Assembly: GCA_001442985.1 (NCBI GenBank)
Contig: LDYB01000016.1
Location: 248,001-312,000, forward strand
Length of the DNA: 64,000 bases
Reading direction: 5' to 3'
From: Armatimonadetes bacterium DC
Lineage (GTDB): Bacteria > Armatimonadota > Fimbriimonadia > Fimbriimonadales > GBS-DC
The position numbers and the translations under genes are program-made. Position 1 is the stretch's first letter. Every line of letters starts with the position of its first letter. Below are positions 8,102-17,171 of this stretch, in pieces. The notes under the pieces were generated by a model, which was given only the letters and a program-made list of their open reading frames with translations, ran no database searches and was not told where the DNA came from.

Positions 8102-9229
8102 ATGGCAGCCTTTCAGAGCGCGTTCCTCTTCCCGCCGAACCGCTGGCATAACCATGCACCCAGTATCGTGGAGTGCCCGAACGGCGACCTGCTGGCGTGC
8201 TGGTTTTCGGGTTCGGGCGAGCGCGAGGCGGACGATGTGCAGATTCTGGGCGCCCGCAAACGCGCCCACCACTCAAAATGGAGCCAGCCGTTCCTGATGG
8301 CAGACACGCCCAACTACCCTGACTGCAACCCCTGCCTGTTCATAGACCCGCGCCAGCGGCTGTGGCTGGTGTGGATTACGATTCTGAACCATCGCTGGGA
8401 GGGGAGCCTGCTGAAGTATCGGCGCACGCGCGCCTATCAGCGGCAGCTGGCTCCTCGCTGGCAGGAAGGCGAGGTGTTCCACATCTCGCCCGACGCGCAG
8501 TTCGTAGCGAAAGTGGAGGCTTATGTGCAGCGGCAACGGGAGCGAGTCGCGCAGGTTCCCCCTGAACACCGCCCGCGTTTTGAAGCTTATCTGGAGCGCA
8601 TTTTGCAGTATGCGCACGATGAGCTGTCGCGCCGTCTGGGCTGGATGACACGCCAGCCCCCGCTGATTCTCGGCAATCGCCTCTGGCTGCCCCTCTATTC
8701 CGATGGCTTTGACTGTTCTTTGATTGCCATCAGCGACGATGGGGGCGACACATGGCGGCTGAGCGAGCCGATTCTGGCTCCCGGCGCGATTCAGCCCACC
8801 CTGCTCAAACGCAAGGACGGCACGCTCGTCGCCTATATGCGCGATAACGGTCCCCCGCCCAATCGCATCTGGACGGCGGTCTCGCACGACGAAGGCTTCA
8901 CATGGAGCGAGCCTGTGAAGACCACGATTCCGAACCCCGGCAGCAGCGTCGCGGCGCTCGCCCTGCGCACAGGCGAGTGGGTTCTGGTCTGCAACGACAC
9001 GGAACAGGGACGCCACCAGCTCGCTGTTCTGGTCTCCACCGACGAGGGTCGGAGCTGGCGCACTGCCCGCTCTCTGGAGCAGGACTCTTCGGGCACGGGG
9101 CGCTTTGCCTATCCGACCCTGATTCAGGCGCGGGATGGGACAATTCATGTCGTCTACAGCCACGCGACGGAGCGCGGCTCCACCATCAAGTGGGCGCAGT
9201 TCACGCGCGAGTGGCTTCTGGAGGGTTGA
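8102..9229 (+). CDS. Sialidase/BNR-repeat family protein
   Basis: A 375-residue protein with the six-bladed propeller hallmarks of the sialidase superfamily. Asp-box motifs of the form S-x-D-x-G-x-T/S-W are seen in SDDGGDTW, SHDEGFTW and STDEGRSW. The N-terminus (RWHNHAPSIVECPNGDLLACWFSG) is typical of the BNR_2/exo-alpha-sialidase-like group often found in gene sets for glycan breakdown. No signal peptide is evident, so it is probably cytoplasmic. ATG 8102 is chosen just after the icd stop; upstream in-frame codons would overlap icd by 70 bp. True sialidase activity is uncertain because many relatives act on other sugars or have no known substrate. Confidence 0.8.
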   Translation: MAAFQSAFLFPPNRWHNHAPSIVECPNGDLLACWFSGSGEREADDVQILGARKRAHHSKWSQPFLMADTPNYPDCNPCLFIDPRQRLWLVWITILNHRWEGSLLKYRRTRAYQRQLAPRWQEGEVFHISPDAQFVAKVEAYVQRQRERVAQVPPEHRPRFEAYLERILQYAHDELSRRLGWMTRQPPLILGNRLWLPLYSDGFDCSLIAISDDGGDTWRLSEPILAPGAIQPTLLKRKDGTLVAYMRDNGPPPNRIWTAVSHDEGFTWSEPVKTTIPNPGSSVAALALRTGEWVLVCNDTEQGRHQLAVLVSTDEGRSWRTARSLEQDSSGTGRFAYPTLIQARDGTIHVVYSHATERGSTIKWAQFTREWLLEG

Positions 9230-9232
9230 GCG

Positions 9233-9955
9233 ATGGGGTTCTGGCTTGAGGGACGCCCGCTGATGATTGCTCATCGGGGCTTGAGCGCGCACGCCCCTGA
9301 AAACACGCTTGTGGCGTTCCGCATGGCGCTGGAGCGCGGTGCCGATGGGATTGAGTTAGACCTGCAACCCTCCGCCGATGGGGTTCCGATGGTGATTCAC
9401 GACGCCACGCTGGAGCGCACGACCGACGGCAGAGGCGCCGTGCGTGAGCGTACCGCCCGCGAAATCCAGCAATATGACGCTGGCGGCTGGTTCCACCCCG
9501 ACTTCGCAGGGGAGCGCGTGCCCACGCTCTACGAAGTGTTTGAGGCGTTCGGCACTCGGCTCCGCTACAATCTGGAGCTCAAAGTGCTGGGAGTGGACGA
9601 CCAGCGGATTGTGGCGCCTGTGATTGAGGCAATCCGCGCCTTCGGACTGAGCGAGCAGGTGCTGATTTCCTCGTTTTTCCTGCCTGCGCTCAACTGGGTC
9701 AAGGCAATCGCGCCCGAAATTCCCTGCGCCCTGATTATTCCCCAGCCGAAACCCAATCAGCAGGCGCTCTCGTGGTGGACTTTCCCCCTGCCATTTGAGG
9801 CGTTCCATCCGCACGATTCGGTGGTGAAGGCGGAGCATGTGGCGCATGTGCGCCAGCAGGGCAAGCGCGTGGGCGTGTGGACGGTCAACGACCCCGCCCG
9901 CAAAGCCGAGCTCACCGCTTGGGGCGTGGATGTGATTCTGACGGATAGGGTGTAG
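9233..9955 (+). CDS. Glycerophosphodiester phosphodiesterase
   Basis: A 240-residue TIM-barrel enzyme that hydrolyses glycerophosphodiesters to sn-glycerol 3-phosphate and an alcohol. Motifs are those of the GDPD family: IAHRGLSAHAPENT (catalytic His, substrate Glu) near residue 13, ELDLQ with metal-binding acidic residues, VIHDATLERTTDGRG (second catalytic His), the ELK strand and a C-terminal WTVND. Length equals bacterial UgpQ. There is no signal peptide. It starts 3 nt after the sialidase-like gene, so the two are probably co-transcribed. Confident family assignment; the physiological lipid headgroup is unknown. Confidence 0.9.
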   Translation: MGFWLEGRPLMIAHRGLSAHAPENTLVAFRMALERGADGIELDLQPSADGVPMVIHDATLERTTDGRGAVRERTAREIQQYDAGGWFHPDFAGERVPTLYEVFEAFGTRLRYNLELKVLGVDDQRIVAPVIEAIRAFGLSEQVLISSFFLPALNWVKAIAPEIPCALIIPQPKPNQQALSWWTFPLPFEAFHPHDSVVKAEHVAHVRQQGKRVGVWTVNDPARKAELTAWGVDVILTDRV

Positions 9956-10086
9956 GGGACAAATTTTGTGGCATGAAGGGTCGCCCTGCACTGGTAAAGC
10001 CCCGCGACCTCCGTCGGCTATAGTAGCACGCGCATCCTGCGCGTGGCCAGGGGCAAGATGCCCCTGCTACAGGGAGCTTAAGGGGG

Positions 10087-10451
10087 CTTAAGGGGGTAGG
10101 TTTTTTGAGAGGGACGCCGTCTTATGCGCTCCCGAAGCATGTTGGGGAACGCCCCCGCCTTGACGGCTGAAGCTGCTCTGTTGCAAAGATCAGGAGATTC
10201 AAGGAACAGGACGCGGGAACCGCGTCCCTACTCGTATGCGTAGGGGCGCGGTCGCCGCGCCCCACGCGGCACAACTCGCTGGGTCAGCAAGCGTAACAAG
10301 CATCCTTGCAACAGAGCAGCTGAAGCCGTTCCTATAAGACGAAGCCGACCTGCGTCGGCTAAAATAGCCAGCGGAGGCTGGCTTTGTTTATTAGGAACGG
10401 CTTTAGCCGTCGCTCTTTCGGGGAGGCATGAAAAAAACCTACCCCTTTAAG
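10087..10451. mobile_element. MITE-like element with ~20-bp terminal inverted repeats
   Basis: The left end CTTAAGGGGGTAGGTTTTTT (10087-10106) is repeated in inverse orientation at 10431-10451 with one mismatch. The 365-bp interior has no open frame of note and is made of nested hairpins, an inverted pair of the TTGCAACAGAGCAG motif, and a twin-hairpin repeat. No transposase is present and no clear target-site duplication is seen, so a non-autonomous element is an inference. The TTAAGGGGG motif is itself repeated just outside the left end. Confidence 0.5.
10363..10423. repeat. REP-like twin-hairpin repeat, copy 3
   Basis: Identical over ~60 bp to 4788-4849: GCCAGC/GCTGGC stem, TTTGTTTATTAGGA spacer, ACGGCT/AGCCGT stem, then GCTCTTTCGGGG. 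It lies inside the MITE-like element. Confidence 0.85.
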
Positions 10452-10553
10452 ACCTCACGGAGGGGGTTCTGGCACTCCCAACGGCATCATTGCGGATTTA
10501 CGAAGTTTGACCCGCAGATTGGTATCACTTCGGGCAGGAATCTTATACCCTGC

Positions 10554-10574
10554 ATGGAATCAGAAGGGCTATGA
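10554..10574 (+). other. Six-codon leader frame overlapping the amidohydrolase start
   Basis: ATG 10554 follows a TTATAC/TATACC box (10543-10549) by about 5 nt and encodes MESEGL, ending TGA at 10572-10574. That stop overlaps the amidohydrolase ATG at 10571 (ATGA). It contains AGAAGGG, which could act as a weak Shine-Dalgarno for the main gene. It may provide leaderless entry and translational coupling. Confidence 0.4.
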
Positions 10575-12160
10575 TCCGCATAGAAGGCGCCCCGATTTAC
10601 ACCTTCTGGGACGAATGCCCGATTGCCGAGGCGATGGTAGTGCAGGATGGGCGTATTGTGGCGGTGGGTTCCCGTGCGGACCTGAGCGCCCGCTACCCCG
10701 AAGCCCGAAAATGGGTTGCCGATGGGGGCGCGATCACCCCTGCCTTCAACGATTGCCATATGCACATCCTGCCGCTGGGGATAGACCTCGGCAAGGCGGA
10801 CCTGCGCGGCTGCACCTCCATACAGGAGATTCAGCAACGCCTGCGCGCCTGGATGGACGCCAACCCCAACGCGGAGTGGGTTCTGGGACGCGCCTACGAC
10901 CAGAACCTGCTGCCCGGCGGACGCCACATGACCCGCCACGATTTAGACGCCATCTGCCCCGACCGCCCCGTTTATATCAATCATGTGAGCAAGCACGGGG
11001 CGCTGGTGAACACGCGCGCCCTGCAGATTGCAGGCATCACACGCGAGACGCCCGACCCTCCTGACGGCGTGATTGTACGCGACGAGTCGGGCGAGCCGAC
11101 CGGTGTGTTGCTGGAGAGCGCTGCCAGCCTCGTGTCCAAGCACATGCCGAAGCCCTCGCGTGCCGAGCTGGTGCAGGCGGTGCATCGTGCGGCGCAGGAC
11201 CTGGCGCGACGCGGCATTCTGTGCGCTTCCGATGCCAGCACAGGCTGGCACGACCTGGAGGCGGAAGTTGCCGCCTATGCGCAAGCATTAGAAGAGGGTG
11301 CGCCTGTGCGCATGACGCTGATGCCCCTGTATAATGCGGCGAAGCGGGCAGGCTGGTTAGACCACAGTGAGCAGGCAGGCGAAGCCACCGGCTTCAGCCC
11401 CCAGCCGCCCTCGCCCCACCCGAACCTGCGCTGGGGTGCCGTGAAGCTGTTTGCCGATGGCGCGTTCACCACGCGCACTGCCGCCCTGCGCCAGCCTTAC
11501 GCCGACACGCCCACCACCGGCGTGCTGATGTACGAACCCGAAGAACTTATCGAGTGCATTCTGACCGTGCATCGCGCAGGGTGGCAGTGCGCCGTGCATG
11601 CGATTGGCGACCGCGCGATTGAACTCGTGCTGGAAGGCTACCGTCGCGCCCTTGAAGAGACCCCACGCCCGCACCACCGCCATCGAATCGAACACGCGAT
11701 GCTGATGGCGGACGACCTGATGGACACGATGCAGGCGCTGGGCGTGGTGGTCGTGCCGCAGCCTGAGTTTCTGTGGTGGCTCACCCGCGCCTACCTCGCG
11801 GGGCTGGGCGAGCGCGCCTGCGCGCTGATGCCGTTCCGCAGCTGGGTGCAACGGGGCGTGCCCGTCGGGTTCAGCTCCGACCAGCCGGTGGTGCCAGGCG
11901 ACCCGATTCTGGGCTGGCGCGCTGCCGTCACCCGCACCAGCTGCGACGGTACTTGCCTTATGCCCGAAGAGGGCTTGGACCCCCTGACCGCTCTGCGGCT
12001 GTTCACCATCGGCGCGGCGTATGCCACTTTCGACAACGAAGTGGGGACGCTCGCGCCCGGCATGCAGGCACGCTTTATGGTGCTGTCGCACCCGCCAGAG
12101 CAGATCGCCGACGCCGACATGCAGGTGATTACCACCAGCGCCGACCTGCCCGAAGCATGA
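10571..12160 (+). CDS. Amidohydrolase (YtcJ-like, amidohydrolase family 3)
   Basis: A 529-residue metal-dependent hydrolase. The N-terminal beta domain ends in [17 protein letters not shown], whose HxH binds metal; later there are [17 protein letters not shown] and RIEHAMLM with further histidines, and a C-terminal [10 protein letters not shown] with the expected catalytic aspartate. This order matches YtcJ-type amidohydrolases, which hydrolyse amide or ester bonds of diverse small molecules; the real substrate is unknown. No signal peptide. The start follows a mini leader frame (10554-10574). The aroQ ATG lies 10 nt after its stop with a Shine-Dalgarno (GAGGAGAT), so the genes likely share a transcript. 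Confidence 0.88.
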   Translation: MIRIEGAPIYTFWDECPIAEAMVVQDGRIVAVGSRADLSARYPEARKWVADGGAITPAFNDCHMHILPLGIDLGKADLRGCTSIQEIQQRLRAWMDANPNAEWVLGRAYDQNLLPGGRHMTRHDLDAICPDRPVYINHVSKHGALVNTRALQIAGITRETPDPPDGVIVRDESGEPTGVLLESAASLVSKHMPKPSRAELVQAVHRAAQDLARRGILCASDASTGWHDLEAEVAAYAQALEEGAPVRMTLMPLYNAAKRAGWLDHSEQAGEATGFSPQPPSPHPNLRWGAVKLFADGAFTTRTAALRQPYADTPTTGVLMYEPEELIECILTVHRAGWQCAVHAIGDRAIELVLEGYRRALEETPRPHHRHRIEHAMLMADDLMDTMQALGVVVVPQPEFLWWLTRAYLAGLGERACALMPFRSWVQRGVPVGFSSDQPVVPGDPILGWRAAVTRTSCDGTCLMPEEGLDPLTALRLFTIGAAYATFDNEVGTLAPGMQARFMVLSHPPEQIADADMQVITTSADLPEA

Positions 12161-12170
12161 GGAGATAGGG

Positions 12171-12620
12171 ATGTATCAGATACTTCTGCTGAACGGACCG
12201 AATCTGAATCTACTGGGCGTGCGCGAGCCACACCTGTACGGCACGCTCACACTGGAGGCGCTGGTGGAACAGCTCACGCAGGAGGCGCAAAGCCTGGGGA
12301 TGACGCTCCGGCATGTGCAGTCCAATCACGAGGGCGCGCTGATTGACGCGATTCACGAGGCGCGCGCGTGGGCGCACGGGATTATTCTGAACGCAGGCGC
12401 CTACACGCACACCAGTATCGCGCTCCACGACGCCCTGCGAGCAGTGGGGCTGCCCGCGATTGAGGTGCATCTGACCAACATCTACGCCCGCGAGCCGTTC
12501 CGCCACACCTCTATGATTGCGCCCGCGTGCATTGGGGTCATCAGCGGTTTCGGCGCGGACAGCTATCGGCTGGCGTTGCACGCGCTCAAGGCTTATTTAG
12601 ACCGTCAGTCGGGGCGCTGA
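12171..12620 (+). CDS. aroQ: 3-dehydroquinate dehydratase, type II
   Basis: A 149-residue enzyme of the shikimate pathway that converts 3-dehydroquinate to 3-dehydroshikimate. Family motifs are complete: [20 protein letters not shown] (catalytic Arg/Tyr region), [24 protein letters not shown]-type ([17 protein letters not shown]), [17 protein letters not shown] and a C-terminal GVISGFG. Length is the normal ~150. A good Shine-Dalgarno (GAGGAGATAGGG) precedes the ATG. The 3' end overlaps the convergent DUF4350 gene by 16 bp. Confidence 0.96.
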   Translation: MYQILLLNGPNLNLLGVREPHLYGTLTLEALVEQLTQEAQSLGMTLRHVQSNHEGALIDAIHEARAWAHGIILNAGAYTHTSIALHDALRAVGLPAIEVHLTNIYAREPFRHTSMIAPACIGVISGFGADSYRLALHALKAYLDRQSGR

Positions 12621-13798
12621 GAGTGTTGCGCTTCGGCAATCCGTCGCAGAATACGGATGGCTTCGCCTTCGGTGAGGGTGGGGTTCTGCAGGGCGCGGTG
12701 GGCTTCGGTAAGCGCCTCGCGCAGGGGTGTTTCGGGCGGCAGGCTCTGAATCAGCTGGAGCAGGGTCGCGCCGCTGGGCAGCCCCAGCTGGCGGCACAGG
12801 CCTCGACGGATGTCTTCCAGAATCGTGGCGAACGCGGGTTGAACTGCCTGCGCCGAAGCGTACAGGTTCGCCAGCGCGTCCACATATTCGCCCAGCGGGG
12901 GGTGGCGCGGGCGCTCCGGCAACGGCAAGCCGAACCGACGCCCCAGCGAGAGCATCACAATTGCGGTCAGCACCACCAGATGTGCGAACGCCACACGCAA
13001 TGCAGGCGGCGCATAGCCCCAGAAGCCACGCGGGGCGGATTCCTCGTCCAGAATAATATCGCCCAGCCCCGCATCGTCAAAATAAATCACGCCCCCTTTG
13101 GGCAACACCTGTTTCACAAACGCCAGAAAGAACGCCGCGTTATCTGCCTCGCGCAACCGCCCGTTTGTGAGCCAGAGCCAGTCGGCGCACTCCAGCACAT
13201 AGCCGTTGCCATAACGCATCAGCGCGACCGTCGCCCCTCCTGCGTCGCCCAGCAACGGCACCCACGGATAGTCCGGGTTCGGCTGCAGACGCCCAAAGTC
13301 CCCCATCCGAACCGAGCGGATGCCCGCCATCCAGTCGGGGTTCCAGAGGGGTGTGGCGTTCATAAAGCGCCTTTCTGGCGTGGCGAAGGGCGGGCGTCCC
13401 CTGTCCGTGCGGAAAGCCTCCGGCAGGCGGCTATCGTTCGCCATCAGCACCAGCACACCCCCCTCCTGAACCCAGCCGTCCAGATATTCGGCATCCTCCT
13501 CGGTCCAGAACTGCGTCAGGGAGAACCCCTCCAGCGAGGCGGGCAAGGGGAAAATAATCAGCATGTCGGCGTCGTCGGGTAGATGCACGAAAGTGCGCTT
13601 CAGCGAGCGCACGGTATAGCCGTTGCGCTCCAGCAGGCGCGCCAGCCCTTTTGCACCGTACTGGTGCTGTCCATAACTGTAAGGTAGGGGCGTAAAGCGC
13701 CGGTCATACGCCTCGCCCGCCAGCCGAAACATATAGGTTACCAGCGCGGCGAACAGCAGCACCAGCCCAATCAGCCGCCAGCGTTCCCCCTTACGCAT
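12605..13798 (-). CDS. DUF4350-domain membrane protein
   Basis: A 397-residue protein with an N-terminal membrane segment (residues ~9-26) and a second one near residue 285 ([22 protein letters not shown]). Between them is a domain resembling the DUF4350 / GATase-like fold, with [16 protein letters not shown] and [13 protein letters not shown]. Such proteins usually travel with DUF4129 proteins, DUF58 and MoxR ATPases. Here only the DUF4129 protein and another membrane protein precede it. It overlaps the upstream gene by 8 bp. Function unknown; the context suggests an envelope-associated complex. Confidence 0.7.
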   Translation of the reverse strand: MRKGERWRLIGLVLLFAALVTYMFRLAGEAYDRRFTPLPYSYGQHQYGAKGLARLLERNGYTVRSLKRTFVHLPDDADMLIIFPLPASLEGFSLTQFWTEEDAEYLDGWVQEGGVLVLMANDSRLPEAFRTDRGRPPFATPERRFMNATPLWNPDWMAGIRSVRMGDFGRLQPNPDYPWVPLLGDAGGATVALMRYGNGYVLECADWLWLTNGRLREADNAAFFLAFVKQVLPKGGVIYFDDAGLGDIILDEESAPRGFWGYAPPALRVAFAHLVVLTAIVMLSLGRRFGLPLPERPRHPPLGEYVDALANLYASAQAVQPAFATILEDIRRGLCRQLGLPSGATLLQLIQSLPPETPLREALTEAHRALQNPTLTEGEAIRILRRIAEAQHSQRPD

Positions 13799-14771
13799 TG
13801 GCTTGCCCCCTCACCTTCTGCTGAAGGGTCTGAAAAACGGTCTCAAGGGCGTGGTAATCGGCTTCGGTTGCGGGGATGTTGCCGTACCAGATTCGGTCAA
13901 ACGCGATTGTGGGCGCGAGCATCAGGCGGTAGGCTTCGGTAAGGAGCGCGATATTTTCAGGGGTGGGCGGCTTGCGCAAACGCTCCAGATGTTCCCAGTT
14001 CGTCAGCGCGGGATCATAAGCGAGCAGTCGGTTCTCATGGAGCAGGCGCAACACGCCCAGATAGAGCGCGCGCACCGCCTGCGCATACTCTCCCGATTGC
14101 GCCTTGAGCTGCGCCAGCCGATGCCATTCGTCGGCGCTCAACACGCGGGCGTCGTCGGGAATCTCCGAGCCAGCAAGGGTTATTTTCGGTGTAGCGCGGC
14201 GCACTTCGAATCGGCTCATCAAATAGGAAGCGAATAACGCCAGCGCCAGAATCAGCAACGCAATCACCAGCCACTGGAACACAGGACCCAGATTCGCCCC
14301 GCGCACGCCCCCAACCCGCCCGAAAAGCCGATTGAGCGCCTCTATCAAGCGGACAAACCCCTCGCGGATGGCGTCCACCACACGCTCCCAGAGGGTTTTT
14401 TCAATAACCTTCATATCAGGTTCGGCGAAGATGCGCTCCAGCTGTTGTTTGACCGCCTCGCTGGAGGGGGGTGCCGTGTGGGCGCGCGCCCACTTGAGAT
14501 AGACCCCCACCGCCTGCTGCGCTCGCGCAAGGTCGTCGTTGCCCAGCGTCTCGCGTGCCCTGCGCAGTTGCTCTCGAAGCGGCTGAAACGCCTCTTTGGG
14601 CAGGCGGCTCAGAATCTGGTCGGTGCGTTGTAGCGTTTGCTCCCGCGCGGCGCCCTGTTGCGTGTAAGCCCTGGTCAGCAACGCCTGCGCCTCCTGTAAC
14701 GCCGAAACCGTGTCGCCCCACGCCCCGCACGCCCACAGCCACAGGCACACCCACACCAGCGCCGCTCTCAT
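13791..14771 (-). CDS. DUF4129-domain membrane protein
   Basis: A 326-residue protein with an N-terminal signal-like helix (ALVWVCLWLWACGAWG), a periplasmic helical segment, a transmembrane helix near residues 165-185 (WLVIALLILALALFASYLM), and a cytoplasmic C-terminal DUF4129 domain (YAQAVRALYLGVLRLLHENRLLAYDPALTNWE). It overlaps both neighbours by a few bases, showing an operon of three genes. DUF4129 proteins are found with transglutaminase, DUF58 and MoxR genes in envelope-related clusters, but the biochemical role is unknown. Confidence 0.75.
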   Translation of the reverse strand: MRAALVWVCLWLWACGAWGDTVSALQEAQALLTRAYTQQGAAREQTLQRTDQILSRLPKEAFQPLREQLRRARETLGNDDLARAQQAVGVYLKWARAHTAPPSSEAVKQQLERIFAEPDMKVIEKTLWERVVDAIREGFVRLIEALNRLFGRVGGVRGANLGPVFQWLVIALLILALALFASYLMSRFEVRRATPKITLAGSEIPDDARVLSADEWHRLAQLKAQSGEYAQAVRALYLGVLRLLHENRLLAYDPALTNWEHLERLRKPPTPENIALLTEAYRLMLAPTIAFDRIWYGNIPATEADYHALETVFQTLQQKVRGQANA

Positions 14772-15817
14772 CCCTTCCCACTCCGTGCCAGTACCTGCGC
14801 AATATCCAGCCCCTCCGCCCGATAGCGCAGGTCAAAATAGAAAAAGAAACTGATCAGGTACATCGCAGGGTACACCAGCGCGAACACAACATAGCTCACC
14901 ATATCCACCAGATTTCCGAAGGTGTTCGCCCAGCGCATGTAAAGCGCTTGCAAATCCACACCGTAGGCATAAAGCAGCCCTGCTACAGTCAACACGACCA
15001 GCCCCAGAAACATGTACGCCGACAAATACACCACCCCCTGAAACGCCCAGAACAGCAGGCAGCTGACAAATGCATGCCGAAAATTTTTGCCGACCAGGGT
15101 GAACGCTCGCGAAAACGCGGTCAGCGCGTCGGTTTCAGGTTCAAACAGAATAATTTGTGGCAGGATAATCACCCAGACCGTGGCAAGCGCCGTCAGCAGC
15201 AGCAACACAATCGTCCCCAGCAGGTAAAACAGCATCAGCATAATCAGGGAGGCTGTGCCGCCAAGCCCCAGCGAGCCAATCGCCATTGCGCCCGCGACCG
15301 CCCCGATTCCTGCCATCACGCCAATCACTACATAGATTAGCCCAAGCACCACGAACGCCAGCAACTGATTGGCAATCAGTTGCCCCAGTCGTGGGCGCAC
15401 GGCGTCCCACACTTCGCGCAGTGAGTTCACAGGCTCCCCCTGCAGAAAGCGATACGCCGCCCACGAGGTCGCCATCGCCTGCAACGGGGGTGCAATCATC
15501 AGATAGGGAAGCAAAAAGCACCAGGAGCCGCACTCCAGAAATGCAGCCACAGGCGAGGAGGCTGGCGAGCGCCATTCAGCAACTGCTATCGGCACGAGAA
15601 ATAGCACCGTAACGAGGGTCGGGATCAAATAAATCAAAAAACTGAGCTTCGCCAGCAGGGGGAAATGCTCCCGATAGAGCGCCACGCCGTCGTCGATCAT
15701 CTCATAGGGCGTCATGGGGCGTGTGAGCCACTCGAACTCGGAGCGTTGCAACCCGCCTTCTCCCATCGCGGCGGTGCGCCAGTCGCCATATACCGAACGC
15801 CCTTCTCGCGGTTCCAT
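14768..15817 (-). CDS. Multi-pass membrane protein (GPDPase membrane-domain-like)
   Basis: A 349-residue protein with about six hydrophobic segments (for example LSFLIYLIPTLVTVLFLVPI and LLALLTALATVWVIILPQI). The stretch RPMTPYEMIDDGVALYREHF before the first helix resembles the start of glycerophosphoryl diester phosphodiesterase membrane-domain proteins, which have no catalytic residues. It is the first gene of the operon with DUF4129 and DUF4350 proteins (4-bp overlap downstream). The start at 15817 has AAGAAGGTC upstream; a later ATG would drop the hydrophilic leader. Function unknown. Confidence 0.65.
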   Translation of the reverse strand: MEPREGRSVYGDWRTAAMGEGGLQRSEFEWLTRPMTPYEMIDDGVALYREHFPLLAKLSFLIYLIPTLVTVLFLVPIAVAEWRSPASSPVAAFLECGSWCFLLPYLMIAPPLQAMATSWAAYRFLQGEPVNSLREVWDAVRPRLGQLIANQLLAFVVLGLIYVVIGVMAGIGAVAGAMAIGSLGLGGTASLIMLMLFYLLGTIVLLLLTALATVWVIILPQIILFEPETDALTAFSRAFTLVGKNFRHAFVSCLLFWAFQGVVYLSAYMFLGLVVLTVAGLLYAYGVDLQALYMRWANTFGNLVDMVSYVVFALVYPAMYLISFFFYFDLRYRAEGLDIAQVLARSGKG

Positions 15818-15930
15818 GAGACCTTCTTAGATTATTCGCCTGAAAGGTACGGTTTCCTGCAGGGCGTGCGGGAGGTAGGGTACACTTCGAGAGAACTTCC
15901 AGTCGCTTCAAGCGTCTTAAGGGGTAAGCT

Positions 15931-17148
15931 ATGAGCCTCATCGAGAGTTTTTTGACGGCGCTGGACAGCCTGCGTGCGAATAAGATGCGCACGGGGTTGA
16001 CGATGCTGGGCGTGATTATCGGCGTCGCGGCGGTGATAGCCATGATCGGGATTGCGCAGGGCGCCCGCCAGGCGACGCTGGAGCAGATTCAGCGACTCGG
16101 CGCGAATGTGCTCACGGTACGCCCTGGTCAGGCACGCCGCGGGGGCGCGTTTCTTGGGTTCGGTAGTATGCAGAGCCTCAAAGTCAGCGACGGCGAAGCC
16201 ATCCTCAAAAGCTGCGGCGAATATGTTGTGCGCGTCTCTCCTGAAGTGTGGACCACTCAGCAGGTGAAATATCTCAACCGCAATATGCGCACCAGCATTT
16301 CGGGAGTCACGCCCGAGCTGGAGCAGATTCGCAACCTTGTGGTGGAAGAGGGGCGCTTCTTCACGGAGCAGGAGGTCAAAACCTTAGCCCGTGTCGCCGT
16401 GATTGGGCATACGGTGTGGCAGGAGCTGTTTCAGGGCGGCGCGTGCGTGGGCAAAACCATCCGCATCGGCGGGCAAGCCTATGAGGTCATCGGACGGCTC
16501 GCCTACAAAGGCGACACAGGGTTCCGCAGTCTGGACGACCGAATCTATATTCCTCTCACGACCTGCATGCGCCGACTGGCGCGTCAGAACCATCTGGACG
16601 CCCTGAATGTGCAGGCACGGCGCTCTGACCAGATGTTCGACGCCCAGACCTGTATCGAGGAGACCCTGATGCGCACGCACAACATCCCGCCGTGGGGCGA
16701 CCCCGATTTCCGCGTGTTCAATCAGGGCGAGTTCGTGGAGACAGTCGAGCAGACGGCGCAGGTGTTCACGCTACTGCTGGCAGGGGTGGCGCTCGTCTCG
16801 CTGATTGTGGGCGGAATCGGGATTATGAACATCATGCTGGTGTCGGTTACGGAGCGCACACGCGAGATTGGCTTGCGCAAAGCGATTGGCGCCACACGCT
16901 TCAACATCCTGATGCAGTTTCTGATTGAGTCGGTGGTGGTGAGCGTGCTGGGCGGCTTGATTGGGATTGTGCTGGGCTACTACGCCGCGTATACGCTCGC
17001 TTCGCAGGCGAACTGGAAAGTGCTGATTCCGATTGAAGGCGTACTGCTGGCGTTCGGGTTCGCGGCGTTTATCGGGGTCTTTTTCGGGCTGTACCCTGCG
17101 TGGCGTGCGTCTCAACTGCAGCCGATTGAGGCGCTCCGATATGAGTGA
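15931..17148 (+). CDS. ABC transporter permease, MacB/FtsX type
   Basis: A 405-residue permease with the MacB layout: transmembrane helix 1 near residues 18-40 (MLGVIIGVAAVIAMIGIAQGA), a ~230-residue extracytoplasmic MacB_PCD domain, then three C-terminal FtsX helices (LLLAGVALVSLIVGGIGIMNIMLVSV with TERTREIGLRKAIGA coupling loop). Such permeases pair with a LolD/MacB ATPase to act as mechanotransmission pumps for lipoproteins, peptides or antibiotics. No ATPase gene is adjacent, so the partner must be elsewhere. AAGGGGTAAG supports ATG 15931; a GG-TACACT -10 lies at 15881. Confidence 0.88.
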   Translation: MSLIESFLTALDSLRANKMRTGLTMLGVIIGVAAVIAMIGIAQGARQATLEQIQRLGANVLTVRPGQARRGGAFLGFGSMQSLKVSDGEAILKSCGEYVVRVSPEVWTTQQVKYLNRNMRTSISGVTPELEQIRNLVVEEGRFFTEQEVKTLARVAVIGHTVWQELFQGGACVGKTIRIGGQAYEVIGRLAYKGDTGFRSLDDRIYIPLTTCMRRLARQNHLDALNVQARRSDQMFDAQTCIEETLMRTHNIPPWGDPDFRVFNQGEFVETVEQTAQVFTLLLAGVALVSLIVGGIGIMNIMLVSVTERTREIGLRKAIGATRFNILMQFLIESVVVSVLGGLIGIVLGYYAAYTLASQANWKVLIPIEGVLLAFGFAAFIGVFFGLYPAWRASQLQPIEALRYE

Positions 17149-17154
17149 GGCGGG

Positions 17155-17160
17155 TATAAT
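17155..17160 (+). promoter_or_regulatory. -10 element, near-leaderless start of the gene at 17172
   Basis: GG-TATAAT ends 11 nt before ATG 17172. There is almost no room for a 5' leader with a ribosome-binding site. Confidence 0.6.
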
Positions 17161-17171
17161 CTCCCGCAGGT

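Larger units (their letters stand above)
9956..10570. other. 615-bp non-coding region rich in hairpins and dispersed repeats
   Basis: I see no gene here. It contains several stem-loops (for example around 10022-10072 and 10201-10265), a MITE-like unit at 10087-10451, a copy of the twin-hairpin repeat at 10363, and two oppositely oriented copies of TTGCAACAGAGCAG (10173-10187 and 10304-10319). The last 30 bp carry the promoter and a six-codon leader frame for the amidohydrolase gene. Confidence 0.7.

Noticed and set aside
12527-13582. 351-codon plus-strand frame opposite the DUF4350 gene
   Set aside because: The minus-strand frame has a membrane segment, operon overlaps and family resemblance; the plus frame is Gln/Arg/His-rich shadow sequence.
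15525-15545. Third in-gene copy of the AGTGCGGAAGC palindrome, in the membrane protein at 14768
   Set aside because: Only a short GGAGCCGCACTCC match is present; too short to separate from chance.
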